A stretch of 64,000 nucleotides of DNA from Sphingomonas caseinilytica (GTDB taxonomy: Bacteria; Pseudomonadota; Alphaproteobacteria; Sphingomonadales; Sphingomonadaceae), in contig NZ_JAMGBA010000001.1 in NCBI RefSeq assembly GCF_023516455.1, positions 372,001 through 436,000 on the forward strand. The letters are read 5' to 3'. The notes below the pieces were generated by a model. It searched no databases. It had not been told where the DNA came from and saw only the letters and a program-made list of their open reading frames with translations. Shown here piece after piece: positions 58,430 to 64,000 of this stretch (positions are counted from its first letter, which is position 1; each line of letters begins with the position of its first letter). A program made the translations under genes and the position numbers.

Positions 58430-59608
58430 ATGTTCATCGGTTTCGTCGAGGCACTGCGGCGTGGCGGCATCCCCGCATCCTTAAAGGAGCATTTGCTCCT
58501 GCTGGAGGCGCTCGATGCCGATGTGATCGGCGCGGACCCCGAGCAATTCTACTATCTCGCCCGAGCGACCTTCGTTCATGACGAAAGCCAGCTCGACCGG
58601 TTCGACCGCGTATTTGCCGAGGTTTTCAAAGGCCTGGTCGCCAACGGCGAGGAGGTTCGCGCCGAGATTCCCGAGGATTGGCTGCGCATGGTGGCCGAAG
58701 CCTATCTGACCCCCGAGCAGATGGAGGCCATCAAGAGCCTCGGCAGCTGGGAAGAGATCATGCAGGCGCTGAAAGACCGGCTGGCCGAGCAGAAGGAGCG
58801 CCACCAAGGCGGCAACAAATGGATCGGCACCGGCGGCACCTCTCCGTTCGGGCATGGCGGATTTAATCCGGAGGGCGTCCGGATCGGCGGGCCGGGACGG
58901 CATGGCCGGGCGATCAAGGTGTGGGAGAAGCGCGAATTCCGCGACCTCGACGGCGACCGCGAGCTGGGCACCCGCAACATCAAGGTCGCGTTACGCCGTC
59001 TGCGCCGTTTCGCCCGCGAAGAGGCGGCGGAAGAGCTGGACCTGGACGGGACCATCGACGGGACAGCGCGGCGCGGTTGGCTGGACGTGCATATGCGCCC
59101 GGAGCGGCACAATGCGGTCAAGCTGCTGCTGTTCCTGGACATCGGCGGATCGATGGACGGCCATGTGAAGGTGGCCGAGGATCTGTTCTCCGCGTGCCGC
59201 GCCGAGTTCAAGCATCTGGAACATTTCTACTTCCACAACTGCATCTACGAAGGAGTGTGGAAAGACAATCGACGGCGCCACGTCGAGAAAACGCCGACCC
59301 ATGACATCATTCACAAGTTCGGGCGGGATCATAAGCTGGTGATCGTCGGCGATGCGTCGATGAGCCCCTATGAAATCAGCCACCCCGGAGGCTCGATCGA
59401 GCATTTCAACGAAGAGGCGGGAGCGGTCTGGATTAAGCGCCTGACCGATGCCTATCCGAGCGCGGCCTGGATCAATCCGACGCCGGACGCCTATTGGGGG
59501 CACAGCGCATCGACAGCGATCCTCAAGCGACTGATGGACGAACGCATGTATTCACTGACTCTCGACGGCCTCGACGAGGCGATGCGCGAGCTAGGCCGGA
59601 AGCGCTAA
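58430..59608 (+). CDS. CoxE-type VWA domain protein
   Basis: A 392-residue VWA protein of the CoxE type. The N-terminal half begins MFIGFVEALRRGGIPASLKE and includes FYYLARATFVHDESQLDRFD. The VWA domain starts near residue 230 with a modified MIDAS, LLFLDIGGSMDGHVK (D237; DxGxS rather than DxSxS). GGTSPFGHGGFNPEGVRIGG precedes it. It is the expected partner of the MoxR ATPase at 54532. The metalloenzyme or complex they might act upon is not in the window. Confidence 0.9.
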   Translation: MFIGFVEALRRGGIPASLKEHLLLLEALDADVIGADPEQFYYLARATFVHDESQLDRFDRVFAEVFKGLVANGEEVRAEIPEDWLRMVAEAYLTPEQMEAIKSLGSWEEIMQALKDRLAEQKERHQGGNKWIGTGGTSPFGHGGFNPEGVRIGGPGRHGRAIKVWEKREFRDLDGDRELGTRNIKVALRRLRRFAREEAAEELDLDGTIDGTARRGWLDVHMRPERHNAVKLLLFLDIGGSMDGHVKVAEDLFSACRAEFKHLEHFYFHNCIYEGVWKDNRRRHVEKTPTHDIIHKFGRDHKLVIVGDASMSPYEISHPGGSIEHFNEEAGAVWIKRLTDAYPSAAWINPTPDAYWGHSASTAILKRLMDERMYSLTLDGLDEAMRELGRKR

Positions 59609-59612
59609 CGCA

Positions 59613-60182
59613 CTAATTTGGAGGATTGATGGGTGGAAGAGTTCCGAGCTCGGGCTCAGCCGGATAAGTGTTCCCAAATTTGCCCTGGATCTCCCCATAT
59701 CGATCCTGGTTCTGTTCCGCATATCGGGCCCATTCTTGCCGGGTCAGACATAGGCGGCTGCGAGAAATCAGCGATCCAGTTTTGGTGATCCGCTTGCAAA
59801 CCACCTCATCAGGCGCCTTTCCAGCGATCTTCGCCGGTGCCGGGGCGACGCCCGGGATGCGCCAGTTCACATAACCCTCGTGAACGGCATGGCGACTCTT
59901 CCCATCTCCGTCGAGCACAGGCTTGAACCTTGCATGACCAACAATCAGGTCGCAGGTCTCACGGTCGAGGCGTTCATGCCCGCTGCTTTCGGTGATCCGA
60001 CAACTCATGGCGTTGCCCTTGTCGTCTACCTCGGCGCGGAAGCGGACCGAGCCCTGTTCGCCGGCGGCAAGTGCGCGCGGTGGATACTGGCTGAAAATGA
60101 ATTCGCCATTCTTTGACTGAACGCTGCTCTCTGCTGGCGCGACGACGGTCATTGCGGCGATTAACAGAAGGCCCTGCAGCAT
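59613..60182 (-). CDS. Secreted TonB-C-like protein, tandem copy 1
   Basis: A 189-residue exported protein with AAGGAG before the ATG. After the signal peptide, a TonB-C-like module reads FSQYPPRALAAGEQGSVRFR, a Cys in MSCRITESSG, and LDRETCDLIV. It is followed by a motif common in sphingomonad secreted proteins: VVCKRITKTGSLISRSRLCL then TRQEWARY. Four conserved cysteines could form disulfides. There is no membrane anchor, so it is not an energy transducer. First of three adjacent paralogues in map order. Confidence 0.82.
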   Translation of the reverse strand: MLQGLLLIAAMTVVAPAESSVQSKNGEFIFSQYPPRALAAGEQGSVRFRAEVDDKGNAMSCRITESSGHERLDRETCDLIVGHARFKPVLDGDGKSRHAVHEGYVNWRIPGVAPAPAKIAGKAPDEVVCKRITKTGSLISRSRLCLTRQEWARYAEQNQDRYGEIQGKFGNTYPAEPELGTLPPINPPN

Positions 60183-60314
60183 GATGCATCTCCTTGGGAA
60201 ACATCATCGGTTGGAATTGCAGGTCTTCGCTATCACGTCCTTAAATTGTCGCGCGCGCAACTCTACGGCACCGGCGTTGCCAGCGTCGCAGTCCGCATTG
60301 CCATTCGCCTGGTC

Positions 60315-60896
60315 CTATTGGGGCGGCCGATTGCCAAGCCCCATGTTGATTTCGCTTGGGAACGTGGGTTGGTCCTCGCGGCTGCTGCCCAACCGTCCCT
60401 GGATTTCGCCTAACTCGTCTTGATTCTTTTGGGCGTAAGCGGTCCACTCTCGCTGGGTTAGGCACAGCCGACTGCGCCCGACGAGCGAGCCCGTCTTGTT
60501 GGTGCGCTTGCAGATGACTTCGTCAGGCGATTTGCCCGCGACCTGCGTCGACGCCGGAGTGACGCCCGGAATACGCCAGTTTACGATACCCTCGTGGATT
60601 GCTTCTCGGGCGGTGCCTCCCGAATCCAAAGTCGGCTTGAACGAGGCATGGTCGACAATCAGGTCGCAGGTCTCTCGGTCAAGCCGCTTGTGGCCGCTGC
60701 CCTCGATAACCTTGCACTTCATCACATTGCCCTTGTCATCGACTTCGGCACGGAAGCGGACCGCCCCCTGTTCGCCGGCTGCGAGAGCGCGGGGGGGATA
60801 TTGGCTGAAAATGAATTCGCCGTTCTTGGATTCCAATGACTGGCCGCTGGCCGGTGAAGTCATCGCCGCGGCGACCAGAAGCAGGCTGGAAATCAT
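60315..60896 (-). CDS. Secreted TonB-C-like protein, tandem copy 2
   Basis: A 193-residue paralogue. AGGAGG before the Met at 60896 fixes the start. It shares ESKNGEFIFSQYPPRALAAG almost unchanged with copy 1, then LDRETCDLIVDHASFKPTLD, VNWRIPGVTP, VICKRTNKTGSLVGRSRLCL and TQREWTAY. The C-terminal tail after EWTAYAQKNQ differs between copies. Copies 1 and 2 are much closer to each other than to copy 3. Confidence 0.82.
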   Translation of the reverse strand: MISSLLLVAAAMTSPASGQSLESKNGEFIFSQYPPRALAAGEQGAVRFRAEVDDKGNVMKCKVIEGSGHKRLDRETCDLIVDHASFKPTLDSGGTAREAIHEGIVNWRIPGVTPASTQVAGKSPDEVICKRTNKTGSLVGRSRLCLTQREWTAYAQKNQDELGEIQGRLGSSREDQPTFPSEINMGLGNRPPQ

Positions 60897-60974
60897 CAGA
60901 GGCCTCCTATCCATGGGATTATTTGCACTACCACCTTTGCCAGAGCGGCAGCAAATTTGTTCTACCGGGCCATA

Positions 60975-61517
60975 TCACGGGCTGCGGCTGGATCCCTGGC
61001 GGCCCTGGATTGCGCCCCAATCCTCCTGGTACTGATCGGCTTGCTGGGACCACTCCCGCTTGGTCATGCAAGTTCGGGAATTGGAAACCAGTGATCCGGT
61101 TTTCTGGACACGCTTGCAAACGACCTTCTCCATCGGTCTCTGGCCTGTAGCGGCAATCGTCGAGGTCAACGCGACACCCGGAATTCGCCAATTCACAAAT
61201 CCAAGATGCGCAGCACTTTGCGCCTTGCCCATGGCATCCAGCACCGGGTAGAATTTTGCATGCTCGACCATCAGGTCGCACGTCTCGCGATCGAGCCGCT
61301 CAAATCCGCTCGAGGCAAGCACTGTGCACGCAGTAACATTGCCCTCTTTATCGATATCGACGCGGAACTTGACCCGGCCTTGCTCACCCGCAGCAAGCGC
61401 CCGCGGCGGATATCGGTTGAAAATGAATTCATTGTCTATCGTGGGAGTCTCGTCCCTCGCAGAACCGGATTCAGAGCTTGCAACAGCGGCCGCAATCAAA
61501 AGCAACCTGAGCAGCAT
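60975..61517 (-). CDS. Secreted TonB-C-like protein, tandem copy 3
   Basis: A 180-residue paralogue with a short signal peptide (MLLRLLLIAAAVASSESGSA) after a GGGGGGAA site. It keeps the framework: FNRYPPRALAAGEQGRVKFR, VTACTVLASSGFERLDRETC, VNWRIPGVAL, VVCKRVQKTGSLVSNSRTCM and TKREWSQQ. It is the most divergent of the three. A separate 79-base gap precedes it from the NamZ gene. Confidence 0.82.
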   Translation of the reverse strand: MLLRLLLIAAAVASSESGSARDETPTIDNEFIFNRYPPRALAAGEQGRVKFRVDIDKEGNVTACTVLASSGFERLDRETCDLMVEHAKFYPVLDAMGKAQSAAHLGFVNWRIPGVALTSTIAATGQRPMEKVVCKRVQKTGSLVSNSRTCMTKREWSQQADQYQEDWGAIQGRQGSSRSP

Positions 61518-61596
61518 CGAATATTCCCCCCACGAACCTATTCAAGGTACGTTGTTTAATAATCCGACAATTGCAATTGCTATTCACCCAGCTTGA

Positions 61597-62802
61597 TCAA
61601 TAGATCAGATAAGGCTTCCGATCCTCGGCCCAGGCAGCCTCATCACTCTCCGTCAGCTTGTCCAAGTCGCCGGGTTCGGCATTGTCGTCATCCACCCACT
61701 CGCGGAGCAGCGGCGAGCCGTTGATGACGTCGATTGCCAGCACATCCTTGGTATATTCGTAAGCGAAATCCTTGCCCCGCCAGATCGGATATTCCGGGAA
61801 CAGCTTGCGGATAGCCTTGAACGCCAGCGCCTGGAGTCGCCACGGCTTGAAGCGTTCATGATCGTAGCTATCGCCCTCGGCGTGGATGTGGACGCCGCTG
61901 CACAGCTGATGGACATGTTTGTGGAAGGTGGGCTCGAACCAGATGTCGCGAAGGATGCAGCCTTCCAGCCATTGCGGGGCCATTTCGCGCATAATCCTGA
62001 TCACCGCCCGGGCCTCGATGTCTGGCGCGCCGAACAGCTCTAGCGGACGGGTGGTGCCCCTGCCCTCGCTCAATGTCGCGCCCTCGAGCATCACCGTTCC
62101 GGCGTAGCAGCGCGCCATGTTGAGGTTGGCGGCATTGGGCGAAGGGTTCACCCAGATGCGGTCGGAAGGCCAACCGAAACCCGGGCCTTCGTCGGGGCGA
62201 TAGCCTTCCATCTCGATCACGCGATAGTCGACGTCCAGCTTGAAGTGGTCGACGAACCATTTGCCGAGCTCGCCCAGGGTAAGGCCATGGCGCATCGGGA
62301 TCGGCCCGGCGCCGACGAAGCTTTCATAGCCCTGGCGTAGGGTCAGGCCCTCGATCGGGCGACCGGCGGGATTGGGCCGGTCGAGTACCCATACGCTCTT
62401 CTTATGCTCGGCCGCGGCCTCCAACATGTAGAGCAGGGTCGTGATGAAGGTGTATATGCGGCAACCGACGTCCTGGAGATCGATCAGGACGGTGTCGAAG
62501 GTCGACATGGACTGGCCCGTCGGCCGGCGAACTTCGCCATATAGGCTGAATACCGGGATCTCATGCTCCGGATCGATGAAATCCGGGCTTTCGATCATAT
62601 TGTCCTGCTTGTCGCCGCGAAGGCCGTGCTGGGGACCGAAGGCGGAAGTGACCCGCAGGTCGCCGCACACGGAAAGGGCATCCAGGCTGTGCGTCAGATC
62701 GCGGGTGACCGAGGCGGGATGCGCAACCAGCGCCACGCGCTTTCCAGCGAGCGGCTCGCGCAGTTTCGGGTCCGCGAGCAGCCGTTCGATCCCAAGCTTC
62801 AT
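61597..62802 (-). CDS. DUF1343 / NamZ-type exo-beta-N-acetylmuramidase
   Basis: A 401-residue DUF1343 protein; the family includes NamZ, an exo-muramidase acting on peptidoglycan fragments. Typical segments: KRVALVAHPASVTRDLTHSL, FGPQHGLRGDKQDNM, VFSLYGEVRRPTGQSM, TVLIDLQDVGCRIYTFITTL and LSEGRGTTRPLELFGAP. No signal peptide is visible, so it may act in cytoplasmic cell-wall recycling. It overlaps the DOMON-like gene by ATGA. The symbol namZ is withheld because the activity is inferred. Confidence 0.88.
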   Translation of the reverse strand: MKLGIERLLADPKLREPLAGKRVALVAHPASVTRDLTHSLDALSVCGDLRVTSAFGPQHGLRGDKQDNMIESPDFIDPEHEIPVFSLYGEVRRPTGQSMSTFDTVLIDLQDVGCRIYTFITTLLYMLEAAAEHKKSVWVLDRPNPAGRPIEGLTLRQGYESFVGAGPIPMRHGLTLGELGKWFVDHFKLDVDYRVIEMEGYRPDEGPGFGWPSDRIWVNPSPNAANLNMARCYAGTVMLEGATLSEGRGTTRPLELFGAPDIEARAVIRIMREMAPQWLEGCILRDIWFEPTFHKHVHQLCSGVHIHAEGDSYDHERFKPWRLQALAFKAIRKLFPEYPIWRGKDFAYEYTKDVLAIDVINGSPLLREWVDDDNAEPGDLDKLTESDEAAWAEDRKPYLIY

Positions 62803-63320
62803 TCCGCACTAACTCCATCCAACAAAAGCGACCGCGTGGCGGCGGCATGAAAATCCGGTTCCCCGGGGGCAAAGGCGGTTGCCCAATAACGGATGAGGCC
62901 GTCGGTTTCTTCAATCACCGCCGTCAGTCCAATCGGAGCCGGATCAGGAAATTCAGATTCAATCTTTGCAGTTATCGACAAGCGCTTGTTATCAAGAGAC
63001 GTTTCTATTTCGATACCAGCATCGATGTCACGCCGTCCGCTGCGGTGGCTGTCGAATTCATAGGCCGCCCAGGCTCCGGACGGGGATAGATTGAACTCCC
63101 GATAGGTTTCGCCCGCGCCCGCGACGAACAGTTCGAAACAGGTGGTGCGCCACAGATCCTCGGCCCTCGCTGACGTGGCGGGCGCCGGCACGACCAGCTT
63201 TGCCGTGTCGCCGATCGCGTGAAAGGTCGCGACGACCCCGCCGGGAACGCGGCGAAGCTCGGCATCGACGGTGTGGATCGCGCCGGGCGGCGTATCGGGA
63301 TGGCGGGAGAGCAAGGGCAT
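62799..63320 (-). CDS. DOMON-like domain protein
   Basis: A 173-residue protein starting at the Met at 63320, chosen because the longer frame runs into the REP-like doublet. The domain resembles the DOMON-like family of sphingomonads: AEDLWRTTCFELFVAGAGET, YREFNLSPSGAWAAYEFDSH and IRYWATAFAPGEPDFH. Such beta-sandwich domains bind sugar or heme ligands. Pairing with a DUF1343 gene, through an overlapping start, suggests a shared role in glycan handling. Confidence 0.85.
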   Translation of the reverse strand: MPLLSRHPDTPPGAIHTVDAELRRVPGGVVATFHAIGDTAKLVVPAPATSARAEDLWRTTCFELFVAGAGETYREFNLSPSGAWAAYEFDSHRSGRRDIDAGIEIETSLDNKRLSITAKIESEFPDPAPIGLTAVIEETDGLIRYWATAFAPGEPDFHAAATRSLLLDGVSAE

Positions 63321-63334
63321 GAAGGCCACCACTA

Positions 63335-63410
63335 TCGTCATTCCCGCCGACGCGGGAACCCAGATTTTTTCTTTTGTTTTGCTGGGTCCCCACTTTCGTG
63401 GGGATGACGA
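63335..63410. repeat. REP-like doublet, copy R5
   Basis: TTCCCGC/GCGGGAA around CGAC and CCCCAC/GTGGGG around TTTC, joined by CCCAG/CTGGG enclosing a T-rich stretch. The outer ends are TCGTCA and TGACGA. It fills the divergent gap between the DOMON-like gene and tyrS and so may overlap their promoters. Confidence 0.8.
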
Positions 63411-63441
63411 AGTGAATTGGCGCCGGTAAGCGGTGCTCCCA

Positions 63442-64000
63442 ATGACCGAATTCCAGTCCACCCTCCTCCGCCTGCTCGACGAGCGCGGCTATATTCACCA
63501 GGCCACTGACGCAGCTGGCCTCGACGCATTGGCATCGAAGCAGGTCGTGCCGGGCTATATCGGCTTCGACGCGACAGCGCCGTCGCTGCACGTCGGCAGC
63601 CTGGTGCAGATCATGATGCTGCGCCGGCTCCAGCAGGCCGGGCACAAGCCGATCGTCTTGATGGGCGGCGGGACAACCAAGATTGGCGACCCGTCGGGCA
63701 AGGACGAGAGCCGCAAGCTCCTCAGCCACGACGACATCCAGGCCAATATCGCCTCGATCCGGCGCGTATTCGAACCTTTCCTGACGTTTGGCGACGGCCC
63801 GACCGATGCAATCATGGTCGACAATGCGGAGTGGCTGGACAAGCTGGCCTATATCGACCTGCTGCGGACAGTGGGCACGCATTTCACCGTCAACCGGATG
63901 CTGACCTTCGATTCGGTCAAGCTGCGTCTCGACCGCGAGCAACCGCTGACCTTCCTTGAGTTCAATTACATGGTCCTTCAGGCCTATGACTTCCGCGAGC
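63442..64000 (+). CDS. tyrS: Tyrosyl-tRNA synthetase, N-terminal part (continues past window)
   Basis: The first 186 residues of a class I tyrosyl-tRNA synthetase, cut by the window end. The HIGH-equivalent motif is in [40 protein letters not shown] is the typical following nucleotide-binding strand, and [13 protein letters not shown] begins the tyrosine-binding region. The KMSKS motif and C-terminal S4 domain would be outside. The start ATG at 63442 lies 31 bases past the REP-like doublet. Confidence 0.95.
   Translation, partial: MTEFQSTLLRLLDERGYIHQATDAAGLDALASKQVVPGYIGFDATAPSLHVGSLVQIMMLRRLQQAGHKPIVLMGGGTTKIGDPSGKDESRKLLSHDDIQANIASIRRVFEPFLTFGDGPTDAIMVDNAEWLDKLAYIDLLRTVGTHFTVNRMLTFDSVKLRLDREQPLTFLEFNYMVLQAYDFRE

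Overview
The window is a GC-rich, densely packed chromosomal segment of an alphaproteobacterium, most likely a member of the Sphingomonadales. The support is gene content and order rather than a marker search: GyrA, RpoD, DnaG, TrmFO, enolase, the PdhA/PdhB pair with a lipoyl domain on the E1-beta subunit, and several families typical of sphingomonads (DOMON-like protein beside a NamZ/DUF1343 protein, TonB-C-like secreted proteins ending in a TGSL...SR.C motif, TorF-like porin). No CRISPR array, complete insertion sequence, rRNA operon or prophage was seen.

Layout. 1-5.3 kb: end of a uracil-DNA glycosylase, lytic transglycosylase, radical SAM protein, secreted M28 peptidase, small lipoprotein. 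5.3-8.5 kb: two tRNAs, a degenerate histidine kinase and a periplasmic TPR protein. 8.6-14.9 kb: gyrA, host-attachment-like protein, DUF488 and glycolipid-binding-like proteins, trmFO, EF-hand protein. 15-17.1 kb: two tandem secreted paralogues of unknown function. 17.1-22.6 kb: squalene/phytoene-synthase-like protein, pdhB, pdhA, ftsB and eno. 22.7-25.8 kb: a four-gene YqjD/YqjE-like membrane-stress cluster, rhomboid protease, greA. 25.8-31.4 kb: carB and carA separated by three small genes including an RraB-like RNase E inhibitor. 31.6-36.6 kb: yqeY, dnaG and rpoD, the macromolecular-synthesis neighbourhood.

36.6-44.3 kb is the accessory part: a secreted DUF1353 protein, a TetR regulator divergent from a flavodoxin-fold oxidoreductase, a three-gene glycan cluster, and many repeats. 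Three convergent gene junctions here carry a composite multi-hairpin element whose stems differ in sequence but still pair. Two 141-base direct repeats exactly 3,500 bases apart bracket the glycan genes; each contains a paralogous small ORF of 43-50 codons.

44.3-53 kb: PilZ protein, membrane protein, TonB-like protein, a PD40-type secreted protein, then a phosphate cluster: TorF-like porin, Pit transporter, an in-frame Nudix-DUF47 protein, PPK2 polyphosphate kinase and a SulP transporter. 53-59.6 kb: PspC protein, a MoxR ATPase and its CoxE-type VWA partner, separated by two tandem, oppositely transcribed soluble chemoreceptors. 59.6-64 kb: three tandem TonB-C-like secreted proteins, a NamZ-type muramidase, a DOMON-like protein and the start of tyrS.

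The genome is compact: many same-strand genes are coupled by TGATG or ATGA overlaps, and six convergent pairs overlap by exactly four bases. Function calls rest on motif recognition and remembered family features; no database search was possible.
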